Assembly (NCBI GenBank): GCA_009760855.2
Contig: WPIO01000111.1
Span: 1,093,501-1,157,500, forward strand
Direction of reading: 5' to 3'
Source of the DNA: Cristatella mucedo
Taxonomy: Eukaryota; Bryozoa; Phylactolaemata; Cristatellidae
Length of the DNA: 64,000 nucleotides
In this document: positions 23,413-34,465 of the stretch, one piece after another
Position numbering within the stretch: position 1 is the stretch's first letter
Layout of the letters: each line of letters begins with the position of its first letter
Translations under genes and position numbers: made by a program
The notes under the pieces: generated by a model
Databases searched by the model: none
The model's input: only the letters and a program-made list of their open reading frames with translations
What the model was told of the DNA's origin: nothing

Positions 23413-24282
23413 TCGCTGACTCAGGCTACTGCCAAGAATACTGAGTCCTTCGAGGCGTCCGCCTACCGACGTGGACCGCCGACTTTAGACGAGCGATTTC
23501 GGCGTCGGGGAACGGCTCGCTCTGCTGAGCAAAAAAAGGCTCGCGGGTGTAAACCAAAAGCTTGCGGGCGATTGCACGAGAGAGAAGAGCAGAAAGGGAC
23601 GGAGGGCGGGATATCCCTCACCGCCGGCAGCCGTCTGCAGATGTTAGTCTGGGCCGAGTCGGCGTCCTTTCGAATTGGTCAAGTTTTTCCAAGGCAAGGG
23701 CGAGTTCTAGTCCAACTTACGGTTACTCCTGGCTGCTGGACTGGATTAGGGCTCAGCGCGACGCGGGCTCGCTGCCAACTGGTACAGGGCATCGCGGCCG
23801 CGTTAGGAGAAACTAGAAATGCCGGTGACATAATTGCGGTGCGCTCGATGAGGCCATTGAGCTCCATGTCACTTGTTACTTACTACTCGCTTCTAAGGCT
23901 TCCGTGTGCGCGCGCTTGTCCCAAGGTCTGTATCTACGTCGAAACAAGTTTTTTTCTTAATACTGGCAATGGCAGTAATGAAATAAAGCATTTTCTAGCT
24001 CCCTAGGCGGGCTGCGTCTCTGCTTGTGCACTTGATATTGAAACAGCGGCGTGATAAATCAGCCAGAATACGACCAATAAGCATTTTCCGCGCTTCCAGA
24101 GCTATAGAGACTGGTCGTGCGATAATCTCTGGCAAAGGCAGAATAAAAGCCGAAGGCCGTGGCGGCTGTTAGGCACTAGTAGCTGACCTACGTCGCCGGC
24201 AAATCTACTGCTCTATGCTACGGATGTGGACTTGCTTTCTTAAGATATGGGTGCTCGTTTTGTCCAAGGCTCAACGTTAAAT
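23413..24282. other. GC-rich spacer; weak coding-like segment
   Basis: Around 23715-23785 one + frame reads PTYGYSWLLDWIRAQRD between an AG and a GT, which looks protein-like. The acceptor has no pyrimidine tract and no partner exon is seen. Nothing is claimed. Confidence 0.2.
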
Positions 24283-24397
24283 AGGCACTAACCATTCGAG
24301 CGTGTTTCCTTTGCAGCAAATGTAAAGCGCCTAGAAAGAGATTAATCTCTCTGTGGGCGTTTCATCAAGTTTATTATTACTTTCTTATTATTATTAT
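24283..24397 (+). mobile_element. LINE A 3' tail
   Basis: CCTTTGCAGCAAATGTAAAG, CGCCTAGAAAGAGATTAATC and an ATT-rich end. Confidence 0.8.
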
Positions 24398-24640
24398 GCA
24401 TTTGTCGCTTTTCGGCTGTGACTGGCGCCGTTCCGAGCGCTGCGTTTTGGGCCAAGTTAGGTCCGGATGCGGAAGGCATGACAATCCATTCGTGACCGCG
24501 GAGACTAACTCACTCGCGCGGTTGACGCAGAGCTCTGGCGCTTTCGTGCGTATACAACTTCCGAATGCACGCATTCGGGGTGGGCGTTTGGTGTGCACGG
24601 CTGCGCCGGCATTACTACTCGCTTCCAGCCCCTCCTTCAG

Positions 24641-24834
24641 ACCCCGCGAGCGCACGCTGCCAGGACCGCCCGCGAGCGCCACGAGCAGCGACGAAGAGGG
24701 CGGAGTCATCGAGCCCGCACGAGCGCAACTATTGGCTAATGCGCAGAGGCATGCGCAGCAGTCGGTCGCCCGCCCGCCGCAACGACGCTGTGCTAGACGG
24801 GAATTGATGGGACTGAGCCGGCTCACATTCCCAC
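24641..24834 (+). CDS. Candidate internal exon, unknown protein
   Basis: A pyrimidine-rich acceptor (CCCCTCCTTCAG|ACC) opens 64 codons plus a base, ending at a donor CCAC|GTAAGAGG. The frame reads ...SATSSDEEGGVIEPARAQLL and then a Gln/Ala/Arg-rich stretch (NAQRHAQQSVARPPQRR). An acidic serine patch next to a helix-prone stretch is not typical of random GC-rich DNA. No neighbouring exon of matching phase was found, and the opposite strand is open too. I do not recognise the protein. Confidence 0.25.
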
Positions 24835-25054
24835 GTAAGAGGTGAAGGACGACTGGCTTACTTCGGAAAGCAAGCAGTAAGGGAAGAACGCAAGCGCGGG
24901 CGGCCGAAGCAGACTAGACGTTTGCAAATAGCTAACAAACGCAGGAAAAAAGCAAGAAGAGTTGCGATTATAAAGACATAATGTTCGTCATCGCTTGCAA
25001 TAAAAACGGAGGCTTAGATTGTTCGTCTTCACATTGAATGTACCTAAAAATGTA

Positions 25055-25127
25055 TGGAGATGCCGGGTATCGATCCCGGTGCCTCTCGCATGCTAAGCGA
25101 GCGCTCTACCATTTGAGCTACACCCCC
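25055..25127 (-). tRNA. tRNA-Ala (AGC), copy 3
   Basis: Identical to copy 1. A TTTTT run follows within ten bases on the - strand. The upstream flank (to about 25340) shares blocks with the flank of copy 4, for example GAGTCACC, TGGTTGCACC/CGGTTGCATC and TATCGAGAC. Confidence 0.97.
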
Positions 25128-25369
25128 TCCGTTTACAAAAGTGAGACGCGTCTTATTAATACGATCTTAATCGATCGAAGCTTTGCGACTGAATCTAGTT
25201 AATCCGGTGACGGCGCTTGGGAGTCACCAGGTCTATCAATCCAGTGGTTGCACCCCCGCCGCTCTTATCGAGACCCGTCAGCTAGACAGCAGACGGCAGG
25301 CCGCCGGCAGTCGTGGAACGCGTGGGGAGAGAGCCATGCCTAGCCAGCCGCCCAGGTATTACATAATCA

Positions 25370-25500
25370 TCTAATTTCCCTAAGAGAACCTAAGCTGTGT
25401 TCAGGCGCTTCACTCATGCCACGGGGGCTCGAGCCCACGACATCGGCATGACCTTGGTCGCCGCTAGCACCTTAACCGCTGGGCCAAACCATTGCGGCAC
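25370..25500 (-). mobile_element. SINE family 1
   Basis: On the - strand: TGGCCCAGCGGTTAAGGTGC (A box), GTCGTGGGCTCGAGCCCCC (B box), GAAGCGCCTGAACACAGC and CTTAGGTTCTCTTAGGG. Confidence 0.75.
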
Positions 25501-25540
25501 AGAATTCGGTTCGCTTTATACTCGGGTCACTTGAGCGCAT

Positions 25541-25663
25541 GTTATGTATCTCCGTCTGTAACTCCACAAAGTCATAAAGACCATGTGGGTGTTACGCAGA
25601 AGAATTGTGTACAGCGCACTCACAGCCTTAGCGGCTTTTGGTACGCATTCGGTAGCCAACTGT
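25541..25663 (-). mobile_element. LINE B 3' tail
   Basis: Reverse complement of the B end, from GGAGATACATAAC to AATGCGTACCAAAAGCCGC. Confidence 0.85.
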
Positions 25664-25669
25664 TAGATA

Positions 25670-25802
25670 TGCCGATGCAAATACGCGTGCATAGCAGTAG
25701 CGTGCAGGTGCAGCGCCATCCAGCCGATGCGCACCCATCTGCTTCCCAGTCAAGCAAGGCGTTGCGTCAGCGCCACAGCAAGAGGTAGGGGGACAGATGT
25801 CC
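25670..25802. repeat. Unclassified repeat C, copy 1
   Basis: GCCGATGCAAATAC, AGTAGCGTGCAGGTGCAGCG and the CATCTGCTTC...CACAGCAAG order recur at 33557-33715. The family is unknown to me; no tRNA promoter or coding frame is shared. Confidence 0.7.
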
Positions 25803-26232
25803 GCAGGGAGGGGGGACGTACGTCCAAAGGTATAGCGCGTGCGTCGCGCTTCTGACTCGCATCCTTGCGCTGTGCCTCTAACCAGCCTCAAATCATTTCG
25901 AGACCATAATTGCGTTAATATATGTATAATAAACATGGAATTAGTCCTAAAGCGTGATAAGGACTTTCTCGGGAGCTTCCATGAGACAGCGATTTGCAGT
26001 ATAACCGCGAATCTGGAGCATCGATTCATTTCTCAACAATTTGCGAACACATTTTTTTATGACTAAAGAGTGATTAAATAATCATTTTGATTAATTTCTG
26101 TTCTTTGTCATCAATTGCAAACCAAAAGACGCAAATTTGTCAGTTTCTCTCAACGAAAATAAGATAACGAAAGGCCCGGTCGAACGAGCAATTTTTTTAA
26201 GGTAATCATGAACACTTCCATAACTCCGAGTC

Positions 26233-26271
26233 AGCGCCCGAGCCCTTGTTTGGGTCAAGGGCTCGGGCGCT
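26233..26271. other. Perfect 16-bp hairpin
   Basis: AGCGCCCGAGCCCTTG at 26233-26248 is followed by a 7-base loop and its exact complement at 26256-26271. It is GC-rich and stable, and lies at the 5' edge of a decayed SINE 1. Confidence 0.9.
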
Positions 26272-26375
26272 CGCGTTGAACTTTTTGATCGAGTTCGTGC
26301 GGGCTCCAGCCCAGTGGTATATGTGACGCGACTGGATAGAGATTCAGTCCTCTTGTGGTTCTATACAAATGAATG
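26272..26375 (+). mobile_element. SINE family 1, decayed
   Basis: Only the B-box side and tail remain: GCGGGCTCCAGCCCAG, GATAGAGATTCAGTCCTCTT and CTATACAAATGAATG. Confidence 0.55.
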
Positions 26376-27318
26376 TTGTTTACATGAGCAACTAGGGAGT
26401 GACACTAGCCAGAGACAGAAACTGTATGACCTAATGTAATAGCTTTACAACCTCAGCCTGTCAGATTGAAATCTTTAAAACTAGAGCTAAAAATTAATCA
26501 TCAGCATTTTTTCTTTCTGAAATCTTTTATTTACGGCAGAGCGGATCCCCAAGCGGATCTCCTCAGTTTGCACTGGGGCATGGTGGCTGGATTACTCGAA
26601 GGTTGTATGCCGTTGCATGCGAAAATGGCTGTGGGTCTTCAAAAACTTCAACCCATCCCAGGTCCGCTAAAATCACTCGCACTCTCTCTTTCCTTTCCAC
26701 TTCATCTCCTTTCCATCTCTCTCTCTCTCTCATTCTCTCTCTCTCTCCGCATCATCATCTGTCACTCTTTACCTCTTTCGCTCTTCCTTCTTGCTATATC
26801 TGCTCGTGATGTTGACCATTTAAGATTGCCAACTGTACGACCGAAGCACTAACAAATAAGGTTATCGGTCACGTGGCGTTCTTCCGGCCACTATTCCTGT
26901 CTCTGCTTGTTGTTATCGTTACGAGAGCCGTGTAACTTTTGAGGCCTACTTCTGTCCGGACGGGCAAGCCACTCGCAACGTCTGCAAAAGCTACCTGCAC
27001 TCAAAGCACTGCCCGTGCTCTAATAATAAGTATGGGTCGCATGCGACAGGCGCCGTGCAAGCTTCGACGAACCAGAAATACTCATGCTTGACGATTTGAT
27101 GACTGTCTGAGATCCTGGATCCGCTAAGAGGCAGAAATCTTCGGTACGGACATGACTGTACGTGTTGAAAGTTGAACTAAACTTGCGGCGGGGTTCTTCG
27201 TAAATCTAGCGTTATGAGATATTGCCCTACTTCGATGCCTCTGTCACTTTAATATAATGCAATTATTATTGCATATATATATATATATATTACACATATA
27301 TATATAAATATATAATAC
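26376..27318. other. Spacer with a short (CT)n
   Basis: A CT-rich tract at about 26700-26750 lies inside a + open frame of 128 codons that shows no domain. A (TA)n begins near 27270. Nothing else is recognised. Confidence 0.35.
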
Positions 27319-27388
27319 ATCATTATATATATTATGTTATTGCATATATATATATATATATATGCAATAACATAATATATATAATGAT
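27319..27388. repeat. Perfect 70-bp palindrome in (TA)n
   Basis: Two 35-bp arms meet at 27353/27354 with no loop. The outer part of each arm is unique (ATCATTATATATATTATG then TTATTGC), so it is not simple TA repetition. Confidence 0.9.
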
Positions 27389-27839
27389 ATATTATATATA
27401 TATATGCATAATCTCCGTCTGTAGCGCCACGAAACTGAAAGGATTGAGCTCGTGCAGTGAGGGATAGTTCTTTTTTTACGGCGATCAGAATTTTTGTAAA
27501 CCTGGTGAATAGGCACCGATGCAAAAACCGCGAAGGCGTCTGAAAATTTTCTGCATTATTTATCGTAGACCCCAACCAGGTGGCAGAGCCAAACGATGAC
27601 ATCAAACATATTTGCCTGCGTACAGCTTGCTGCATTTTCCCAGCCACGATGAACCTATATTAATTCGGGCAGGGTCAGTACAACTTTAGACTGCTTGATC
27701 GTCGAGATGTTGTCGCTTGAGATAGGAATAATGAAAAAGCATTTGTATAGCACGCACAGGAAATTAAATGGCTCTTAAAGCACTTTGCACATGATGTGCA
27801 GAAAGTATGTCGACTGACAATTTACACCGACCAAAGTTC

Positions 27840-28205
27840 AAGTTAGTTGGAGGGAGCCATAACTCTTCGATTTGAGTAAGAACAGTGGGTGCTACCATGC
27901 CTAGCTTGATTGAGGAGTAGTTGTGATAGGTGGCTGGAGACAGAGTGACCTAAAAGTGATTTACCGAACATTGCCGCGATACGCTGCTTGACAGGAAGCC
28001 AGTGCAGGCAAGTGAGAAGTGATTTACAGAAGTGGCCACAGAAACGCTAACGACAGACAAGCCTGGCCGCAGATTGTGCACCAAATGTAAGCACCCGACT
28101 ACTTGGGAGCGGTAGACTTGCATGCGTGCACATTTTGCACCAATTGCAAGCGCCCGATTGAATAGGCCTGTAGACCTGAATGCGGTGAATAACGTAAGTT
28201 AAGAC
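27840..28205 (-). mobile_element. LINE A ORF remnant
   Basis: The - strand matches the C-terminal part of the A ORF (…LTCLHWLPVKQRI… region) with many indels. A second copy of the TTGCACC...CAAGCGCCCGA words shows a local duplication. Confidence 0.55.
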
Positions 28206-28213
28206 GGTATGTC

Positions 28214-28320
28214 GCAATAATAATGGAAATGATATAATAGTTGAGCTCGCTCAGAGAACCTAATGTCTTTCTAAGGACTGGACGTATACCGTGGAAGAAG
28301 AAGGAACAAATTTGTTATGG
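28214..28320 (-). mobile_element. LINE A 3' tail
   Basis: Beside ATTATTATT the - strand reads AGACATTAGGTTCTCTGAGC, a diverged A end. Confidence 0.55.
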
Positions 28321-28574
28321 ACTAACTGAGAAGTAATATTCCTGCCTAAGCCGGCCCGAATGTTTACAATATTCTTTAGCTGAACACAGGCAAACTTGAC
28401 TGTGGAGCTGGCGTGGCCTTCTATTTAACGGTCGCCGAAGAAAAAGACACGCAGATTTCGTAAGCATGCGGTGGGAGAGGTTCTCGCAGAGCCCATTTGG
28501 AGCGTTGATCTCCTTCGTATACGAATTAACTTTCGTGCCGTAATTTCGGTCGATCTCCGCCCGTTGACGTCATT

Positions 28575-29200
28575 TCATGGTAAACTTTCGTATTCTGAAA
28601 AGCGGGTGCTACGATGCTTGGCCTGGTGGGGAAATAGATCTGATAGGTAGGTTGAAGCCAAAGAATGAAGAGACCTAAACACCAGCGTCAAAAGCTTGAA
28701 GTCGATAGGTTGCTTGACTGGAAGCCGGTCCAGGTCGGCGAGAAACGGTGTGATGTGGTAGCTGCGACGCTCACGACAGACTTGCCCAGCAGAGTATTGC
28801 GCCAGCTTCAGCACCTTATTGCACATGCCGGTGGACCAGCAAGTAGTGAGTTACACAAGTCAAGACGGTATTTCATAAATGCACGGGTAAATTTAGATGT
28901 GGTATCCCTATTTAAACAAGCCCAAAATTTTAGCATTGTTATGTAGCTAAAAGTAGGCAGACTTGACTGTGGAGCTGACATGGTCGTCTAACGAAAGGTC
29001 ACTTTGGAACATGACACTGAGATTTCGTGCACATTCAACATGAGATATGTTGGCTGAGCCGGTTTTGAGCGTTAGCCTTTCCAATTTCTGAATCACACCT
29101 AGTTTGCCCATAACTAGTTTTACTTTTGCCCATAACTAGCTTTTTTAATCATCATTCAATTTAAGAAAGTTTTCTGCCATCCATGTGCGGATGTCATTAA
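28575..29200 (-). mobile_element. LINE A ORF fragment
   Basis: The - strand encodes CRERRSYHITPFLADLDRLP and VKQPIDFKLLTLVFRSLHSL, and farther upstream the block KLERLTLKTGSAN before the WMAENFLKLND region. It is interrupted by stops. The 3' end is lost at 28575. Confidence 0.75.
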
Positions 29201-30279
29201 TTTTTTCAGCAAGGGATTCGAGAGAATTCGACATGCTGGATGGAGCGCTCGGAAGGATGGTAGCAGCGAAGAGAATCGCAGCTGACAAGATGCTATTTCC
29301 AAGGCTCTATAGCGCGAATGGAGTGACCATAAACATTGTTGAGAGGTAACTGTCGTCCAATCGAAATACCGTAGTCTCAAGACTAAGTAATGCGGAAGAA
29401 CGGAAAGTGCTTTGACGCGAAGATTTTGCAGCACCTTCTTGGCAGATCAAGTTCCGGGTCACGTGCTATGCTCTCTCTGTGAAAACTAGTGATACTTCTA
29501 CGCAGCAGCAAAGGCAAGAAGCCGGCAGCACAATAGCACCAATAGCAAAGAAGACAATGCAAAGAAGAAGACCTTCGGCTCGTCTCAACCTTTTGCGGCC
29601 AATGCCAGCCATTAAAGAGTTCGTGAAAAACGGCGGTGAAATAATAGCAAACGAGAAGAATCTTTAAGAAAGTCCATACTAGGCCAAACGCGAAACGACA
29701 GCGAATCCTTTCACTGCCCCATATGGCAGGATAGTATTACGCACGAGTATTCAAACACACGTAGTAATTGTGGAATTGTCAATTATGACTTCTTTTTTTA
29801 TCTCAAGGGGGTTTTCGTGGTCGTTTTGCAGCTCTACAAAAAATTGGGTTCGGCGTCGGAGTTTCAATGAGAGAACACGTCGATAGAAGTGACAAGCAGA
29901 AAGAAGCCCGTGCCGTAGCCAGAAAACCATGGCCTTTGAGAAAACTTGGTTCGACAGGAATGAAGCCTCAGAAGAGGATTGCAAAGACAGCTCTTAGTGC
30001 GTGCGACTGATTTCTCATATCCAAAGTACTCTATTTTAGACTCGCTTAATTGCATGGTTGTCTGCCAATTTTTGCTTCATCGATCGCAGAGATTCAAAAT
30101 GCCACTCTCAAGGCGATTGCTAGATTGCTTCTGTGCTACTTTTGCTGCCAAGCTCCTCGCGGTTGTTAAACCCGATTGGTGACACGGCCTTTGTCTTTAT
30201 AGTCTTTCGTGTGCATGTGCATGCTTGAACTTTGCCTGCTGCTTACGGATGTTACCACCAAACATCCGGTAATGCTTCA
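29201..30279. other. Spacer, nothing supported
   Basis: A + frame at 29479-29667 (…RPSARLNLLRPMPAIKEFV…) reads protein-like for about 30 codons, but there is no splice evidence or homologue I recognise. Confidence 0.3.
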
Positions 30280-30380
30280 TATGCAGCATCTGTAAAGTGG
30301 CATGAAAGAGGTTCAGTTCAATGAGAAGCCTGTGCGAATTTATCATTATTGATATTACTATTATTATTGGTTTCTGCAGG
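30280..30380 (+). mobile_element. LINE/SINE-type 3' tail
   Basis: CAGCATCTGTAAAGTGGC, AGAGGTTCAGTTCAATGAG and ATTATTATTGG; related to the tail at 12478-12553. Confidence 0.45.
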
Positions 30381-31424
30381 AAGTTCATACTCGGGCTGCA
30401 GAGGCTGCCATCATGAATAATAGCAGAGGTTGTTGAACCAAAGATATACATACTTATTAGTGACTGCTTATTCTCTGAAGTCGTCCAGAAAATTCTTTTG
30501 CAGCTATCTGCATAGTGTGTCACACGTGTCCCAGCTTGTTCTGCCGTGGAACATCAACGTATACGCTTTAATCTTTCTCAAGTACACAAATGTGAATTTC
30601 AAAAAGCTTCCTTTGCTGTCCGAGGTGCTCCGCTTTGTAACGGATTGCATCCCCTCTGCTACCGTGAGTCGCTTCAAATTAAAAAGGCACGTGTAGTAAC
30701 CGCAGCACACCAGTGCTAAGAGATGATATACAAAGAGCCTATCAGTTTTCAAACGCTTTTTCGTATATGCCGTGTACTTGCAATAGCCCAGTTCTCCCAC
30801 AGGCTCTGCTGAGAAGTCGCTGGAACTGCGGCAGATCAAAGCGTAGCTCATATATAGCTCGTCGTCGTCGTGGCGCAGCCTCGCAAAGAATTAACACACA
30901 GAATGAGCGAGCAAGTGCAATACAAATTTGCACGTTACCGTCAGAAAATTTACTCGTCTAGACTTTCTTTCGGTCGCTTTACGCACGAAATGAGACGCAC
31001 AAACAAAACCAGCAAGCGATACATTTGCCAATGTGGCGATGGGTATCGCCCGGCTAACTAACCGAATGTCTAAACCAAAATCGCAATCCAAGAGCCGCTT
31101 TTGAGCAGTCAGCAACCGCCGCACCCCGAGAGCGATTAAGGCCGCGGAGGGGGTGCGGCTCCTTGGCTAAAAGTCAAGGACACGAGGGCGGGGCTCTTTC
31201 TCCTCGCGTGCATGCTGCCCTTTCGACGCTTAAGGCAGACGATGCTCAGCAGACGCACGCACATCCGCTCAGTCTCGTGGTTTCGCTGTCCTTTTGAAAT
31301 GAAGTCAGTGCTTCGCACAGGAAGTCATGTGGCGACCTCATTCCCGGAAATTCTCCGTCTTCTAGTGTACTCCGCGTGTAAATAATAGAACAAAGGTCCA
31401 CCCCACTCCGCTCTAGTTTTTGCC
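30381..31424. other. Spacer, nothing supported
   Basis: Several 60-115 codon frames overlap on both strands, with no domain or splice pair. Confidence 0.35.
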
Positions 31425-31565
31425 CGGGTTAAAGCGCACGCACTCATAATGACCCAGGTCGTGGGTTCCAGTCCTGCAGAGGGCAGTCCTATATTGCCGA
31501 CTGCAAGAGGAAGTGATAGCCACTAGGGCTCTTCTACCCTGATGTAAAATAGATATAAAATAAAT
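31425..31565 (+). mobile_element. SINE family 2, diverged
   Basis: CAGGTCGTGGGTTCCAGTCC (mutated B box), GGCAGTC...GCCGACTGCAAGAGG and AGTGATAGCCACTAGGGC, TCTTCTACCC. Confidence 0.65.
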
Positions 31566-32076
31566 GTGACTGTTAGATCAGCTTACTTTAACTAGTGGGG
31601 CAGCTAGCAGCCGAATCGCTTGGTTGGTTAGATACAGGCCACACTCTACCGGCGACATTACTGGTTACGTTGTCGCTGGCAAGCGTGCAGCATTCTGCTG
31701 CTCGCTAACCTATTCGTGAGTATTCTGACCCTGGCCATGACGCCCGTTGAAAGAGTGGCTAGCTTGCAGGTGGAGGAAGCCGGCTTCGCCTACGTGCGAC
31801 CCCGAAGTCAAAATAATTGTACGTCCTATCCCTCGATGCGGTTTGACCTGCGGAGGCATAACAGTAGTTGGCAGGATTTTGCTACTGACCAGTGGATAAG
31901 TAATACGGGCGGCTGCCCCTTCTGGGAGTAGTGCCTGCCAATATTAACAGGCTCATATATTACTAGGCCAATATTACCAAGCTCATTCAAAGCAGACGTT
32001 TGAATGGTTCTAACTCCTGCAAACGGAATAAGATTGCCGGTCATCTCGGAGTAATTTGAGTAAAGTAAAAAGTGTT
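31566..32076. other. 3' flank of tRNA-Ala copy 4
   Basis: Between 31845 and 32060 it shares blocks with the equivalent flank of copy 6 (GGAGGCATAAC, GCAGCCCCTTTCTGG-like, GTCATCTC.GAGT). This shows the tRNA moved with its surroundings. Confidence 0.55.
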
Positions 32077-32149
32077 TGGAGATGCCGGGTATCGATCCCG
32101 GTGCCTCTCGCATGCTAAGCGAGCGCTCTACCATTTGAGCTACACCCCC
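32077..32149 (-). tRNA. tRNA-Ala (AGC), copy 4
   Basis: Identical to copy 1. A TTTTT run follows on the - strand (AAAAA near 32067). Confidence 0.97.
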
Positions 32150-33556
32150 ACTTCAAGAGGGAAAGTCGACGTGTCTAATTCATAGGATGATGTATTGATT
32201 CAAGCTTAGCGACCATAGCCACTTAATCCTGCGACTTTGCATGCGAGTCACCCGGCCTATTAATCAAGCGGTTGCATCTTGAGGGCGCTTTGGCGGCTCA
32301 ATGGCGAATGGCTGCCACCCGAGTGGCTGCCTCAGCCACCGCTGCCGCTGCCTCCGCCGCCGCCTCCGCCGCTGCCGCCGCAACTGCTGCCACCGCTGCC
32401 TGCCATCGTCGCCGCCGCTGCGTAGCCCGGCGCCCCTATCGAGACGCCGGACCGTGAGAACGCTGACGACGGTCCGCCGGCGGTCGCGGAACGGTGGAGG
32501 GCCACAGGTAACCCGCCGCCCACTCAACCATCTAAAAGAAGCCGAGCTAGACAGAACTCGAGAGAGACGCTTTAAAGCACTGAGTCGTGCTGTAATGCCC
32601 CGCCATTACGGAATAAGAGCTCGACAGCTGAAGCTCGATTATGAACCACGAGCTTCGCCGCTGAATTAGAACTGAACCCCTTATTAAAATAGTCGCGATA
32701 AGCCCGGCTTATGAGCAGCGCGTCGATGTATTATTGTTTTAGAATGAGATCGCGTCTTTACTTGCGACCTGGCCGTTATATGGTCCTCATCACAGTCGCT
32801 CTCTCGGAGCGGCGGACTCTCTAGGGAGCAACTCAGGCAGGTCCGACCGGAAGCCGTTAGCAGGCGGCGCTGTACGTCGACCGATGCGCCGGGCTCTCGG
32901 GCCGACGAGTCCGGGCGTGCCCCCACCCTTACCTGCCCCAATGCCGCCCGCCAAACGTTCCTTCTAGATTGCGCACGCATGGCTCGCGAGCTCGCAGCGC
33001 TGCCGCAGCCACCAGCCGAGACGAGCAGCTGCGACCTCACATCTCATATCGGAAGCAGAGCGGGCCACCGCCGAGTGCAGACGCGGACGCTGCGGGACTC
33101 AGTGGACGCAGCGGCGAGTCGTCGGCGCGTTCGCGGACGCCTCGCACGGCACTTGTCGTTTCGCGAGCCGCGAGAAGTGCCGCAGCACGCTCGAGGTGGG
33201 CGGGGAGCGAAGTGTGCCAAGCGCTCCGCCAGCGACCTTCGACCTGCGAGTGAACTGCGCACGCTGGCTTCTCTAGCGGTAACACAGCAACCACCGGCGG
33301 CTGGGATCGAACGCTGGATGGGTTCGTTGGGCGACGGCGGCAGCGGCTGCAGCAGCGGTTGCGCGCAGCACTCAAATCGGTCGCCTCGCGGCTCGCGATT
33401 GCCTTCGAGGGAACGTCTAGGGCGTTTCGTGGAGAGGTAACAAAGTGCAGCTTTGTAAAAGGTTTACACGCATCCAGCGCTGTCGCACATCCCAAAAATA
33501 CGTACAGTATATATGCCTGTGGGACGGCATACATTATGTGCGTGCGTGTTGGATAA
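32150..33556. other. GC-rich stretch with (GCC/GCT)n, open frames only
   Basis: A GCC/GCT repeat occupies about 32330-32425. Long frames run on both strands to 33440, all Arg/Ala/Ser-rich. The part to about 32500 is homologous to the upstream flank of copy 3, so it belongs to the duplicated tRNA unit. No supported gene. Confidence 0.35.
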
Positions 33557-33715
33557 GCCGATGCAAATACCGTGCACAGTAGTAGCGTGCAGGTGCAGCG
33601 CCATCCCGCCAATTCCGCCAATTCCCATCCCGCCACTTTGTCCCCCCCCCCATCTGCTTCTCTGTCAGGTAAGGCTTCGCGTCAGTGGCACAGCAAGGGG
33701 TAAAGGTAGGGGAGA
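33557..33715. repeat. Unclassified repeat C, copy 2
   Basis: Same block order as 25670-25802, with an inserted CCCGCCAATTC/C-run segment. It ends about 35 bp from tRNA-Ala copy 5. Confidence 0.7.
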
Positions 33716-33749
33716 GCGGACATACATAGTGCCGCAGCCCAACAATTCT

Positions 33750-33822
33750 TGGAGATGCCGGGTATCGATCCCGGTGCCTCTCGCATGCTAAGCGAGCGCT
33801 CTACCATTTGAGCTACACCCCC
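33750..33822 (-). tRNA. tRNA-Ala (AGC), copy 5, no near terminator
   Basis: The 73 nt are identical to copy 1. Unlike most copies, the 3' flank (RC AGAATTGTTGGGCTGCGG) has no run of four T in at least 60 bases, so termination may be late or weak. Confidence 0.95.
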
Positions 33823-34141
33823 TCTTGAGATGAGCGTGACCTCATCTCAATATTCAATAGACATTTGCAAGTCGTGGCTATTTATCTCGGTTTATTAATC
33901 ATATCACATTAACCCCCACGACCGCGTATGCAAGTAAAGCAGTCTGTCAATCAAGTGGTTTCGCTGTCAAAGGTATTTTCAGCCCCCGGTCGGAGCAGTA
34001 GGGGTCGCTCACTAATGGCGGCAGCTGCTAAGCCGGTCAGCCCTTTCGAGATCGCAGTGAGTCGTGACGCCACCGTCGGACCGAAAGTGGTCACGAAGCG
34101 GAGAAGGACAGCACTTAATTTAATGTACCGTATCACCTTAT

Positions 34142-34265
34142 GCACCTTGAAAAAACCACAAAGACTGAGTGGGTGTTACGCAGGAAGATTTCTATACCGG
34201 ACCCACAGACTGAGCGGCTTTCCTCATACGTTCGGTTGCCAACAGACTTCATCTCACGCCACGAA
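34142..34265 (-). mobile_element. LINE B 3' tail, diverged
   Basis: The - strand matches the B end around TGGCAACCGAACGTATGAGG and CACCCACTCAGTCTTTGTGG. Confidence 0.7.
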
Positions 34266-34455
34266 TAATCATCACGATAAGAATACATTTGCTATAGCTT
34301 CCTCAGAGAATTAAATCCGTTTCTAGGCACTTTAAATTTGTTGCAAAGGAAGAATGATCGCAAGGTTCTCGGTAGCATGCTCAATGACAACAAGCATAAC
34401 ATGGTTAGAGGTGGTGACATGCACACAGGGTCAGCACGAAAGTATGGTTAGTGTA
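34266..34455 (-). mobile_element. LINE A 3' tail
   Basis: On the - strand: ATTTAATTCTCTGAGGAAGC and CAAATTTAAAGTGCCTAG. It is back to back with a + strand A copy starting 11 bp to the right. Confidence 0.75.
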
Positions 34456-34465
34456 AAGTGTAAGT

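Noticed and set aside
32979-33440. 153-codon + frame and 199-codon - frame
   Set aside because: They overlap on opposite strands, lack splice or domain support, and part of the area is duplicated tRNA flank.
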